Of a DNA stretch of 64,000 nucleotides, positions 1-11,875 are shown piece by piece (position 1 is the stretch's first letter; every line of letters begins with the position of its first letter). Where the stretch lies: positions 3,720,001 through 3,784,000 of the forward strand of contig WAID01000009.1 of assembly GCA_016584495.1 (NCBI GenBank), given 5' to 3'. The translations under genes and the position numbers were made by a program. This DNA comes from Celoporthe dispersa. Taxonomy: Eukaryota > Ascomycota > Sordariomycetes > Diaporthales > Cryphonectriaceae. The notes under the pieces are model-generated. The model was not told the origin of the DNA. It was given only the letters and a program-made list of their open reading frames with translations, and did not search any database.

Positions 1-351
1 TGTTTGATGCCGGGTCAGCGTCTCTGTTGTTCTCCACACCTCGTAGCCATATAGATAAAGGGAGACCGACCTTTTTCTGCAATCTGACCACGCTGGTCCA
101 CTTCTTCTCGAGGAGCCCCTCATATTTCTTGACAGTGTTGACATCGAGATTCTCTTCAGACAGGCCCAGCTCTTCCCGCAGGACCGCCGCGGTGTTTGGG
201 AGGTTGTTGGCGGAGAGGTACGCAATAATGGACTTGTGCCTGCCAGCGGCTGTTGTTAGCCCTCACAGCAGCGACGATGGGTTGTGATTTGTCGGGAGGG
301 AGGGGCGACTTGCAGCTCCTCAGCCTGGCGGTTCGTCAATATTTGGCTCAT
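1..351 (-). CDS. nudF: Nuclear distribution protein nudF / PAC1 (LIS1), 5' part only
   Basis: This is the N-terminus of LIS1/nudF, the WD40 protein that binds dynein heavy chain and NudE and is needed for nuclear migration in hyphae. Exon 1 (351-314) begins MSQILTNRQAEEL. Exon 2 (239-71) encodes the LisH dimerisation motif (HKSIIAYLSANNLPNTAAVL) and the start of the coiled coil, ending EKKWTSVVRLQKK. Intron 1 (313-240) must use a GC donor (GCAAGT) with an AG acceptor, because only this join gives the family-typical EELHKSIIAYL; no GT donor keeps the frame. Intron 2 starts at 70 and runs out of the window, so the rest of the coiled coil and all WD40 repeats lie outside. The gene is head-to-head with the TOG-domain gene at 2332. 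Confidence 0.93.
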
Positions 352-2331
352 GGTGTCTCTCTCTCTCTCTCTCCCCGACCTAGCTGCCCCCGTCGACGCT
401 GAGGGGAGGGCTGGTCAAGCTCAATATCGGTTCTGTCGTGGGCAGGGGAGGCGGTGGTGGGTCTGCAGGCGCATTCATGAGCAGGAGGATGCCCAACGTT
501 CTTCGCCAGCAGAGTGTCGAGTCGCGCTGCCTGCCGGGTTCTGGGCACAGGTCGAGCTGGTTGGGAGAGGGGGCCCCCAAGCTGAGAGAGATATGCCGAG
601 GCGGTGCTGTCGCTGTCGCCGTCACGCCGGCTGGAGATGGAAGGAGGTGCTGTTCGTAGGTTCGAGGTTGGGAACGGATCTTTAAGCGAACAAGACGTGG
701 TGGACCGCGTGATTTCGATCGGGATAAGGTTTGGGAGGCGGGGGATGGAGTTCAGATCGAAAAATCGGTCTGGTCTTTCTCGCCTTTGTCTGCAGCAAAG
801 CGACAAATGTCTGGACGTGTCAGAGTGGATCGCGCATGAGCAGGGGGTTCTCTACATAGGATAAGTACTCCGTACCATCGTCTGCAAGTTTAGCCTGGAG
901 ACCAGAATGAGTGGTTATCGCATTCAGGTGTGGAAAGAACTTGTTCCTTGCCAGCTTGCAGGGGGAGTGGAATGGTCCGGAGCCAAAACCTGACAGCCCA
1001 AACAAACCAGAGAATCCAGGGCAGGGCAGCACTGTGCTTTGTGCAGGGTGCATGAACGAGCTCGCAGCATCACTGCCTGTCTCTACTTTCCAGAGGGTAG
1101 AATCTCCTCCCCCAGGAGTGCCGGCGACAGGCTGGTGGTACAGTACTGTTAGGTACCCTCCCACTGCCAGCTGGTGAGGCAGGTACAACAGCTGTCAGGT
1201 GCAGGACTCAGCGTCCAGGGGTCCAGGTGGCAGACGCCACTCACTGTGGTGGTAGGCCCTATAGTGCGATACTACTATGGCCACATGTACCAACGTACCA
1301 GTGACATCACGTTTCCCCGGCAATCAGCAGGTGGGAAGAGTCATTGGGCATGAACAGAGGACTTGTCCTGGTGCATGTTGCATAAAGGGTCAACAATAGT
1401 CATATGCAAGTTTTGAGCATGTGCAAAACACGTCACGTCTCCTTGATTGTCTCTGTCATCACAAAGGCTCAGCTGCAGGACCTTGATACTGGCACGGCTC
1501 ACACGCTCACACACACAGACGAAGGAAAGCAGAGTCCATTGTTTTGGAGGGTCCTCTTGTTCCTCTGCTAGAGATTCCCACCATCTTGTTCCCGCTGCTG
1601 AACGGTCTCTGCTGCCCCGCGCCTGGCGCACTTCGGTACGTACCCAACTGCTGGTTGGCTGTTGCCCTGGCAGCATGCCACGCCCTGCCCGAACTACTGG
1701 GTCGTACCCCTGATTCCCTGCAGAGCCCACCTTCTTACCGCCCAAAGTGGAGGAAACTACAGCTGCCTCCCAGCGACGAAGATTTGTACCAAGAACCAAC
1801 ATCGCAGGCCCAAAACAGAATCCCCTCAAAGGCGAGACACACGACACATTCTTTCAGAGACACACCGGCAACGCACGCCTGGCTCCTGCGACACCGCGCA
1901 ACCTCTAGTACCGATACTGTCTTGGCCCTTTCTGCAAGGGGAACGGACGCGCTCTTTGATTCTCGAGGGAAGAAGACCATATCTGCTGTTTGCGACCAAC
2001 TGGTAAGGAAGGGAACCCACTCTGCCAGCTCACCACATCATCACCACGCCATGGCATGTCCGATGCTGCTGCTCTGTCGCGCCTGTATCTGCCATGCGTA
2101 GACGGGCATTGCTGCTGAATATGCCTTCACTTCCATGCCTTGGAGATGACGCGCCGTAAGACTTGGTCTGCGTTCAAGAAGAAGCTGACGGGAAGCATAG
2201 CTCACAGCCTCAAGAGACGCTCCCCCATCGACGGACACACCCTCGCAGCAGACCACTCGATCACCGAGTCCTCGCGTACCCCAGAGCCCTCCTCCAAACC
2301 GACCGTTTCGAACCACGACACGACCCCCGAC
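352..2331. promoter_or_regulatory. Divergent intergenic region between nudF and the Stu2-type gene
   Basis: Almost 2 kb separates the two divergent start codons. It contains CT-rich tracts (about 357-375) and a short CA tract near 1500-1520, as in fungal 5' leaders. Open frames here show no recognisable protein features. It presumably holds both promoters and 5' UTRs. An upstream open frame beginning near 2146 runs in frame into the Stu2 start, but its sequence does not look like family sequence, so the start at 2332 was chosen. Confidence 0.5.
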
Positions 2332-5137
2332 ATGGCTGACGGAGAGGACGACTACAGCTCTCTGCCGATCACAGAGCGCTGGGTGCACAAGGTGCGTCCA
2401 GTCCTTTAGGCGTGTCAAGCTCTTTGAGGCCGTTCCTCTCTACCAGAAGCTAACCTGCAGCATCGCATCTCATCAGATCTGGAAAGTCCGCAAACAGGCC
2501 TACGAGGATGCCACGAAACAGTTCGAGCTCACCGCCGACGAGCACGACGCGGCCTTCAAACCATTTCTCTTCGACTCATCACTTTGGAAGGGTGCCGTGG
2601 CTGATAGTAATGTCGCCGCTCAACAAGACGGTATAGCAGCATACTGCGCTTTCTTAAAATTCGGCAGCAAGGAGCATGGTACGAGGACGAGGGGCGTCAC
2701 GGTCACCGCGCTCTGCGAAAAGGGCTTGCCCTCGACAAGAGCGGCTACCAAGACATCCGCCATCGAGGCCTTACAACTGCTCTGCGAATTGGACGTGCCC
2801 GGACCTGTTGTCGAGGAGATGCTACCAGTGCTTTCCGCCAAGCAGCCCAAGACCGTGGCTGCCGTTCTGAACGCCTTGACTACAATCTTCCACAATTTTG
2901 GCTGTAAGACCGCGGATCCGAAACCAGTCCTGAAGGTCCTACCTAAGGCCTTCGGCCATGCAGACAAGAACGTGAGGGCTGAGGCGACGAGCCTGGCGGT
3001 CGAGTTCTACAGATGGCTCCGGGAAGCCATGAAACCAATGTTTTGGGGCGACCTAAAACCGACGCAACAGTCTGACCTCGAGGCCCAATTTGAGAAGATC
3101 AAGGCCGAGGGTGCGCCAAAGCAGGAGCGACTGCTCAGGTCACAACAGGCAGCCAAGGAAAAGGCACCAGCCGGCGGTGCAGGAGACGATGATGGCGGGG
3201 ACGGCGATGAGGTCGAAGAGCCCGAGGAGATTGATGCGTTCGACCTAGCGGAACCCCAGGACGTGCTCAAGGGCATACCTGGTGATTTTTACGACCGTCT
3301 TGCGTCGGCGAAATGGAAAGATCGAAAGGAAGCCCTAGAGGCCCTCTACGCACTCGTCAACGTCCCAAGGATCAAAGATGGCGACTTTCACGAGGTCAAC
3401 CGCTCCCTGGCAAAATCTATGAAGGATGCCAACATCGCATGTGTCACACAGGCAGCGCAGTGTATCGAGCTTCTAGCGAAGGGTCTGCGGAAAGGCTACG
3501 CCAAATACAGGTCAACTGTGATGCAGCCCATTATGGAGCGCCTGAAGGAAAAGAAGGTCGCGGTCGCGGACGCGCTCGGTGCTGCCCTCGACCAGGTCTT
3601 CCAGGCTACGAATTTGACTGATTGTCTTGAGGATATTCTGGCATTCTTGGTGCACAAGAATCCACAGGTCAAAGAGGGTACCATGAAGTTCCTTGTGCGA
3701 TGCCTGCGAACCACGAGAGACGTGCCCAGCAAGGCAGAGATCGGCCAAATAGTGGATGCGGGCAAGAAACTACTCGCAGAGTCAAGCCCGGTACTTCGAG
3801 AAGGTGGCGCTGAGATTCTCGGAACGATCATGAAGATCATCGGGGAGCGGGCAATGAATCCTCATCTAGAGGGTCTGGACGATATCCGCAAGGGCAAAGT
3901 CAAGGAGTTTTTCGAGACGGCCGAGGTCAAGGCCAAGGAGAAGCCCAAGGCACCACCCCCTGCGGCGAAGCCTCCGCCAGGGCCCACCAAGAAGGTCGTC
4001 AAGAAGGTCGTCAAAAGTCAGCTGCCGCTCCCGCTGCGGCACCTCTACGGGCAGAGACGCCTCCGCCCGCACCTCAGCCAGCCGCGAGGCCAGCCGCGTC
4101 GAAGCTTGGCCTGGCCAAGCCCGGAATTGGAGGTCTCAAGGCACCGCAGAAGAAGTTGGGCCTCGCATCACCGCGCCGCCCAGTGGCTGTACCCCCTCCC
4201 CCGGAAGAAGACGACTTTGTTGAAGAACCGGAGCCAGAACCGGTCGTCTCTCCTCCCCGTCCGCGTCTCGGCATGGGCCGAGGTGGCCTTGCGGGCCGGT
4301 CACTCGCCAAGCCTGTTGCTGCCTCAGCAGCCCTAGCAGCGGCTGCCGAGCCCGCACCTGTTCCCTCCGGACTGACTGCCGTGGAACGCGCAGAGCTTGA
4401 GGAGCTCCGCGATGCCAACGAGCGGCTCATACGGCAGATAGAAGAACACCGTAATGATCGGTCGAGGCTCTTGTCTGAGATCCAGGAGCTCAAGAACCAG
4501 AATGCAGGGCTCATCGAAGATCACACCCGCGACGTTCTGAGCATCAAGGCAAAGGAAACGCAGCTCGTCCGGGCACGCAGTGATGCCGAGGCAGCTGAGG
4601 GCACGAACGACAGGCTGCGAAGGGAACTCGACCGCCTAAAGCGAGCATTGAGCAAGGCCGAGCAGCTCGGGGTACAGCGTGCAGATATGATTAGTCCGTC
4701 GCCCAACGACATGGGCAGCCCCATTCGTGGCGATATGGGCGAGGGCATCGGGAGGCCGGCCAGCATCGGCCAGCGCGCGAGCTACTATAGCAACCTGTCG
4801 GACGAGAAAGAGAATGGCGAGCTCCCGGCTCCTTACGCGCGGCATAAGGCGCTCAGTCCTGACCTGGGGCGGTACGCCAATGGCGGTCATGCCGCTAACA
4901 GCGGACGGGCTTCGCCGGCGGTTGGAAGAAGTTTCTCGGATAACAATTCTTCTGCATCAGCTGCTGGGAATGGAAACGGGGCTGAGAGCTGGAAGCGCGC
5001 CGCCGAGGTGACAAGCCAACTGAAGGCGAGGATCGAACAGATGAAGGTCAGTAAACTAACACCTTGTGTCCCGATGACGTTGGCGGAACTGATACTGACT
5101 CTCATGACAGGCCAAGCAAGGTTTTGCGCGGCAGTAG
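2332..5137 (+). CDS. stu2: XMAP215/Stu2-family microtubule polymerase (TOG-domain protein)
   Basis: TOG-domain microtubule plus-end polymerase of the Stu2/Alp14/XMAP215 family, which binds tubulin and promotes growth at spindle poles and plus ends. Exons are 2332-2391, 2477-5046 and 5111-5137. The protein starts MADGEDDYSSLPITERWVHK and continues in exon 2 with IWKVRKQAYEDA, the entry to TOG1. A second TOG array follows (about residues 230-460, with PGDFYDRLASAKWKDRKEAL). Next come a Lys/Pro/Ala-rich basic linker and a C-terminal coiled coil (AVERAELEELRDANERLIRQ). It ends AKQGFARQ, about 885 aa. The frame breaks at the A-run 4013-4016 in the low-complexity linker: one extra A rejoins KKVVKK to an SAAAPAAAP-type linker that runs on into the coiled coil. 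No intron explains this, so a lost base is likeliest. Confidence 0.92.
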
Positions 5138-7247
5138 GTCAATCTGTTGTCTCCGAGCCATCGTCATCGCTGTCACAGAGGACGCAGGCCCTCGGCCTCG
5201 AGATGCGTACGCGAGGCGTCTATGTCTCGTCCCAAATGAGTTCGGTGTGGCTCCTGATCTGACAGCTACGAGGAATGAAACGCTATACAGTATTATGCCG
5301 CTTTGTTGAATTGGGTACACACGGCCAGGAGGACCAAGCATTTTCAAGGCGTTTGGACATCGGGTGGTCAAAAAGGTTCCATCAGAAGCGTTGTTGGCCT
5401 TGATTTGTTGTTTCTCACGTTCCACATGATACCTAATTATCCTGTCTGGTTTTGGCCACCATCGCGAGAACGAGAGAGAAAAGAAGAACTACTTGATGTG
5501 TCAAAACCAGGGGACACAAGTCAGCCAGTCAAACGACTGAGCCCTCGTGACAATGCTTGTACCATCCCGATCTGTTCCCACTACCCCTCGCGTTCGCTCT
5601 CGTTGTTGGGATGATCTCTCCTGAGAGTGATGAGATCACAAACCCCTGGGCACGAAATCCCCTACCTCTCTTCTCGGACAAGGCCGGAACATGGTCCGAG
5701 AAACAAACAAAAGCAAGAAGAGAGGGAGAAGAAAAAAATTGCCAGGCATGGACCAGGGCCATCAAATAAGCAACGCTGATCTTTGCTTTTGTGTTGAAGA
5801 TCACCCGCCGTGTTTGTTTTACTTTCAGCGGCTCTGACTGGAGGATTTTTGATAGGGCGTGTTTCATTTTACTTCCAAGTTCCACGAATTGCCCTTGGGC
5901 CTGGCTTCCAGACTCCCAGCCTACATGATTAACGCCAAAGCCTCACTGGCCCCGTGTTCATCATCTTCTCTCGAGGAGGCTGTTGTCTCTCTGCTCCAAC
6001 ACAAGCATTCAAGCCCCGGCCGAGTGTCTCTCTGCCCCTGAACTATATTTGTCCTCTTTACAATCCCCCCACACCCTGGTGGAGTATACGGCACACAACA
6101 GCCGTGGACGGAACAAGCCTGCGGGAATACCTTGAGGATGAGACCATTTCTCCAGGCTTAGGGGGGCACGCTTACAAGAGAAAGGAGACGGCTAGGCCAA
6201 TCTAGGACTGGTGGTCGTAGTGAGGCGTAGAGTAGTATATGCATGCAGTATTGTGTGCCTGCGACTGCATGGCCCCTTGCAGTGCCGAGGTGGTGTGGAC
6301 GCCAGACTTCAAACGTCAGGACCGCCCTCCCTCCCTCCCTCCATCTCGTCCAATTGAAGTAGTGAAGCTACGCGAGGCGGCGTTGGATCCCCTTCTCTGG
6401 GAACGTACTGATATTGGAACCCCCCTCGCACAGATACGCTTCCTGGTCGAGAAGCACAGTGGACGGTCTCTTCAACCCTGCCAGATACTACTACTCAGGA
6501 AACGAACAATGACTATTGCATCGAAGATGTGTTGACATCCTGTCACGACAAACGAGATGGAAAGCCTTCAACCATGCCGTGACAAGTCACCCCTGACCCT
6601 GTCCTGGCTTTGCCCCCTCCCCCAACTACCAGGGCACAGGCCCTGCGAGTTTCATGTTCAGTGCCTGTTCGTCTACACGAATCCAGGGTGTTTCTCCGCT
6701 GCTTGTCTCTTACCTGGGCTCGCCTTGTTCCCGCCAGCCCTGGCACCTGGACTTTGGGCTCAGTGGTGGGAAATACTCTGCACATAGTACTTACTTATGC
6801 GCCCATGCTGGTGTCGTGCTCATCTGCCCAGAAGGGGGTTGTTTACCCCTGGTGTAATATCGCCTAGGCGCGAAGCTGAATGGCATCATGGTGTCTCCGC
6901 ATTCATGGAAAGAAGGAGGAGGAGGAGGAGGGCGGAAAGTGTCAGCCCGACGGGGCCAACATACTTGGATGTTCAAGAGTATCCGCCTGGCAACGTCTCG
7001 TGCGGCTCTGGGAGGATATATATAAGCTCGTGGGTCGCCTCTTTCTTGGCTATCTCTTGGCCATCTCTTGGTACAGATCTGTCAATCCTCCTCCGAGATT
7101 ACCGGTACCTTTACCGCACCACTCCATTCTTTTGCTCCGCCGGCCTGGGCTAGTTCTCGTCGTCTCTCTCTGCCTCTCCATCTCACGCCTCTCTCTTCCT
7201 CTCAAATCTATCCTTGTTGATCCACAGTTACTCATTACGTGTTGATC
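5138..7247. other. Intergenic region, TOG gene 3' side to GH28 promoter
   Basis: No open frame here reads like a protein. The part from about 6.2 kb onward is probably the upstream region of the polygalacturonase. A TATA element lies at 7017-7026 and a CT-rich leader at about 7150-7205. Confidence 0.5.
7017..7026 (+). promoter_or_regulatory. TATA box of the endopolygalacturonase gene
   Basis: TATATATAAG lies about 230 bp upstream of the ATG at 7248. It is followed by a C/T-rich stretch typical of strongly induced fungal secreted-enzyme genes. The distance leaves room for a long 5' leader. Confidence 0.5.
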
Positions 7248-8704
7248 ATGTATACCTCCAGCCTTCTCGCCGCCGTCCTCGCCGCCTCCGGCGCCCTGGC
7301 GGTCCCGGCCCCGGCCCCGACCCCTGCCCCATCTCCCATGGAGGTCGACAGGGCTCTGCACAAGCGTGACTCCTGCACTTTCTCTGGTTCTGATGGATAC
7401 TCGTCTGCCAGCGCGAGCAAGAAGGACTGTGCCACCATTGTGCTGTCTGCGCTGAGCGTTCCGGCTGGTGTCACGCTTGATATGACTGACCTCGAGGATG
7501 ATACTGAGGTAAGTTTCTATATAAGAAAACCCTAGGCTGTACACTTCGTGAACGACAACCCCCCCTTGTGTCGATCAGGGTATTCTGTTTTGTAAATTGT
7601 TTATACTAACCACTTCTCCGTCTCAGGTTATCTTCGAGGGCGAGACAACCTTTGCCTACGAGGAGTGGGATGGTCCCCCTCTTTGCCGTCTCTGGCAGCT
7701 CCATCACCGTCACGGGCGCGTCCGGCTCCAGCCTCAACGGCAACGGGGCCGACTACTGGGATGGCGAGGGCTCCGACGGCGGCAAGACCAAGCCCAAGTT
7801 CTTCCAGGCGCACGACCTGACTGATTCTACAATTACGGGCGTCAGCATTGTGAACGCGCCAGTGCAGGTCTTTTCCATCGACACGGTGACCACCCTGGCC
7901 GTGACGGATGTGACCATCGACAACTCTGCGGGCGACTCCCTCGGGGCCAACACGGACTGCTTTGACATTGGTAGTTCTACTGGCGTTGTATGCAAGACCC
8001 TTCCATCTGACCCTCTTCTCTTTAGGGTGACCATGGACCTACTGCTGACACATACCAGACCATCACCAATGCGAAGTGCTACAACCAGGACGACTGCGTG
8101 GCTATCAACTCCGGGTCCAGCATCGTCTTCACAGGGGGTTACTGCTCCGGCGGACACGGCCTGTCCATCGGCTCCGTGGGCGGGCGTGATGATAACACCG
8201 TGGAGGATATCACTTTCTCCTCTAGTGAGGTCGTCGACTCGCAGCAGGCCGTGCGCATCAAGACTATCTCGGGCGACACAGGCACCGTCTCGAGCGTCAC
8301 CTACAAGGATATCACCATCTCCGGCGCTACTGACTACGGCATTGTCATTACCCAGGCCTACGACGGCGACGAGGCCACTACGGGCGTCCCCATTACTGAC
8401 TTGACTCTGAGCGGGATTACTGGCACCGTGAGCAGCGATGCTGATGCGGCTATCTATATCGACTGCGGTAGTGGTTCCTGCTCTGACTGGACCTGGTAAG
8501 CTTGGTTCTGAAGACAAACCTGATTGATGAAAGCGACCACTAATATGGTTATTCTAGGACTGATGTCGATGTGACTGGCGCTGATAACGACTGCACCAAC
8601 GTAAGTCTCCTGTTCTCTCCCATGTCTCCATATAGCCCATTCCCACTGGCAGATTCACAAGCTGACTTTATATGGAACAGGAGCCCAGCGGCATTACCTG
8701 CTAA
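7248..8704 (+). CDS. Secreted endopolygalacturonase (GH28)
   Basis: Endo-acting pectin hydrolase that cleaves alpha-1,4-galacturonosyl bonds outside the cell. Exons are 7248-7508, 7627-7987, 8059-8495, 8558-8600 and 8681-8704, giving about 374 aa, normal for the family. A signal peptide (MYTSSLLAAVLAASGALA) is followed by a propeptide ending in the Kex2-type site HKR just before the mature DSCTFSG. All four GH28 active-site signatures are present: NTD (as NTDCFDIG), QDD (NQDDCVAINSG), GHG (SGGHGLSIGS) and RIK (AVRIKT). The C-terminus ends PSGITC. The frame is broken at the C-run 7675-7679: with four C instead of five, EEWDGP continues into LFAVSGSSITVTG as in homologues. This looks like a one-base overcall, not a dead gene. 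Confidence 0.94.
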
Positions 8705-10046
8705 GCGACGCCATATATCCTCACGGTAGAGCGGAAAACATGCCGAGCGGTAGCCGAGGTGGAAAGAGGCTTACTTTATTACTTCTTCGTTCTATTTGTA
8801 AATATTATCGGGGACAAAAGTACAATCTAACTTGCTGCCTACTTATCTATAACTTGACTTCCTTCTTGCTATGTTGGTGTGTAATATCTATCGTTGACAT
8901 ACTTAGATGAAGTGCAGTCCATACCTCGCGAGTGCTACCATGGAACGCCTGGAGATTCCCAATCTTGCCGTCTATCTTTTGATCATACTCAAGCCTATTG
9001 CTATCCCGGCAACAGATTTCAAGAACAGCCAAATTCTTTGAAAGAGGATATATGCGGAAAGGCAAAGAGCGACGGAAAGAAATGAGAAGATGCAGAGATA
9101 TTGACAGAGGTATGAGGAGACTGAATAGCCCGACTCCCTTGCTTTCGGGCTGTTTGCTTGTCTCCTCAGGGTGAGAGAGAGAAAACGGGACATGACTTTA
9201 TCAATAGGAAAATATTTCTCTACCCGCGAAGAATGCCTTGACTGCTCACCCCGCTCTGCCAACATGTTTTTTCACCCATAGATGGAAACGAGATGCTGTG
9301 GATTGTATTTACACTTCGCATATCGCCACAGGTCTAGTTTACCCGGATTGTTAGTATTGGTGGAGGCTACCAGGGATGTATACCTGGTGTATACACCCGA
9401 GAAGGTCCCAGCAAGGGGTATTGGGCTTCTAACAGTAACCTCTTACCTGCTGGATACGGTGTGATGGCGGCACTTTGGGGGACCGAACTCGATACCCCTG
9501 CTTCTCAGTCGGGTAGAGTGAGCGTTGAGATATTACATAGCACGTATGGCCTTGCAAGGTCTGCCGAGGGGTCGTTTTCACAAGTCATCTCCTGCTCAAG
9601 ACGATGATCTGGTACAATTCTCATAATTATGGTACTCATTACGTCTCATGGTTGAGGCTTTTGTAACGAATATGTTCCGGTTTAACAAAGATGTGTATAG
9701 TTTACTTACTTATTGAGCCACTCGTGGCTGTTAACAAACAAGCATGTATTATATAATACTCAAGCTAGCAGCATAATGACGGTGGCATCGCTAAGCTCGC
9801 CTTTGGTCCTGATAGACACGCAGCATGACGTCTACGACGTCTTCTATAATGATCTTGTCACTGAAATAATCAACGCCATAATTATCCATCTCAGGAAAAG
9901 AAAACACAGATCGGAATCCAAACGAGTCTCTTGGTTATTTTAGCCGAGCGATCACTTATATCTACATTGCTTGTTCCCAAAAAACAAAAACAAAAAAAGG
10001 AGTTGAAGCCGGGCAGGCGAGAAATCATTATTCACACACCACAAAC
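8705..10046. other. Intergenic, moderately AT-rich
   Basis: No protein-like open frame, repeat or RNA gene was recognised. The segment just before the next ATG (9960-10046) is A-rich and is likely the 5' leader of the dehydrogenase gene. Confidence 0.4.
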
Positions 10047-10836
10047 ATGGCGAAAAACGGCCTGGACTTCAACTGCGCCCTGATCACAGGTGGAGGCGGT
10101 GGTATCGGCCGTGCCATGGCTGAATATTTCATATCTAAGGGCAAAAAGGTCCTCATCTGCGGGCGCACAGAGGCGAATCTGATCACAACGCACAAGGAGA
10201 TCAAGTGCGCAGGATACTACGTGCTCGACACCGGCAACACCAGCAAGATACCAGACTTTATTGCCAATGTCACCACAGAGCACCCAGACCTCGACTGCCT
10301 CGTCAACAACGCTGGCGTCCAGCGCCCGCTCCAGGTGCTCAAGGACGACCCCGCCGAGCTCCTTGCCAGGGCGGACCAGGAGATCGACATCAACGTCCGC
10401 GGGCCGATGCACCTCGCCGTGGGTCTCCTCTCGCACCTAAAGACGAAGCCTGCGGCGGTGGTTATCAACGTATCGAGCGTGCTGGGTTTTGTCCCCTTCT
10501 CCATCATCAATCCTGTCTACAACGGCACCAAGGCCTGGCTGCACTTCTGGAGCATGGCGCTGCGCGTGCAGCTGAAGGAGACCAACGTCAAGGTCGTCGA
10601 GATCGCACCTCCGATGGTTGCTACGGATCTCCACCGAGAGCGGGAGGACCCGGAGGACAACAAGAAAACACAAAGCTCCCATGACGATGGAGGTGGACGA
10701 GTTCATAGCGGAGGTCGCGGAGAAGCTGGAGCGGGGTGACGAGACGTTTGCGGCTGGCATGGGACAGGAGATAGTTGACCAGTGGTTTGACACTTTCGGG
10801 GAGAGGTTTGACCAGGCGGCCAAAGGGTGGAAATAG
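10047..10836 (+). CDS. Short-chain dehydrogenase/reductase (DltE-like)
   Basis: NAD(P)-dependent Rossmann-fold oxidoreductase of the classical SDR family; substrate unknown. The cofactor motif is TGGGGGIGRAMAEYF (the family TGxxxGIG), followed by NNAG (LDCLVNNAGVQ), the catalytic Ser in INVSSVLGFVP and the YxxxK motif in YNGTKAWLHFWSMALR. The tail (EIAPPMVATDLHRER, then TMEVDEFIAEV and GQEIVDQWFDTFGERF) is typical of DltE-like fungal members. The frame breaks at the AAAA run 10665-10668: removing one A joins EDPEDNKK to HKAPMTMEV, as family members read. Full length is about 262 aa with no intron needed. Confidence 0.88.
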
Positions 10837-11875
10837 ACTCATATATCTGTTCAGCGGAGGGGCTGCCGTGGCGGAAGCGGGAGCGAAGTGTTCTAAATAC
10901 TGTTCCTCTGAAGATCATTCCTGGCCTCTGGTTGGTGGAACTAGAAATTCTTAACGGGGATTGGGCAGAAATCAGGTGATCAAGTGTCTCCAGGGATTCC
11001 CTCCCTTATGAACAGCGCTTTATGAGGAGGAAAGCATAGCATCGTAGCTTCCTAATCAGGAGAAGTGAAGGCTGCCGCAGGCAGCGCTATGAGCAAGAAA
11101 AGTTTAGAATAATTTTACTCCTAGTAATTAAATAAAGGTTTCGAATATAAATGAATATAAAGCTATTCAGATATTTCTATTAAGCTCGTTGTTATTATAG
11201 ATTCTATGTTGCTGCACAATGCCTGCTAGATGACGTGAAGATAATAGAATGTTTCCGGTCCGGCTGAGCCTCCAGCGGCAAAAGCTGCTTCTCCGCTACG
11301 GCATCTACTTCGTTGATCCCTTAACCGCTCAGCGAACTCCGCTGGTAATTGGATAAGCCTTCTAGGATATGGATTTAAATATACGAAAAGTTCTGGCTTG
11401 CTCCCTATAGCTTGTAGAAGGCCGCAGTGAGGCAAATTTAGTAGAGCGGTTTTGTATATTTTGAATGTTAAGAGTCATGCTCGGCGAGAAAGGTCGCTAC
11501 ACTGGCTCTGAAGAATAAATCTGAAAACATACACACATACACCGATCGCCTTGTTAATCGGCAGCTAGGCCATGGATCCGTACTGGAGCCTGACTGGAAT
11601 CTCTCAAGGCTTTGATTGTCAGCTGAAGGGCTATTGGAGAAAGAAAAGCTCATGTCGAGGACATTTTGAAAAGAACAATACCTCAAAGTATGGTCGACGG
11701 GGGTATTTAGCGGGTTTAGGGGGGTTGACTCAGCACTGATAAGATAAGGGATTTACAACCTGAAGCAGCCTCGCCTTCGCCTGCCTAGTAACATCCGTCC
11801 ACTTGTTTTCTGTTACTCACTCCCAAACCACAATCTACCTCCGCCACGCCTTCCACACTTTTGGCCGCCGCGATC
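10837..11875. other. Intergenic with AT-rich island
   Basis: The stretch from about 11100 to 11225 is strongly AT-rich compared with its flanks and carries many TA steps. A short minus-strand frame (11226-11435) was not recognised. It could be a decayed repeat. Nothing intact is visible. Confidence 0.35.

Noticed and set aside
4005..4025. Programmed -1 ribosomal frameshift in the Stu2-type gene
   Set aside because: The site does not fit the X-XXY-YYZ slippery pattern, and many unrelated genes in the window show similar breaks, so an assembly error is simpler.
7753..8517. Minus-strand open frame opposite the polygalacturonase
   Set aside because: The plus strand carries all GH28 catalytic motifs with matching introns; the antisense frame has no features.
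7000..9000. Polygalacturonase as a pseudogene
   Set aside because: A single base in a C-run breaks the frame while all catalytic motifs, splice sites and the C-terminus are intact.
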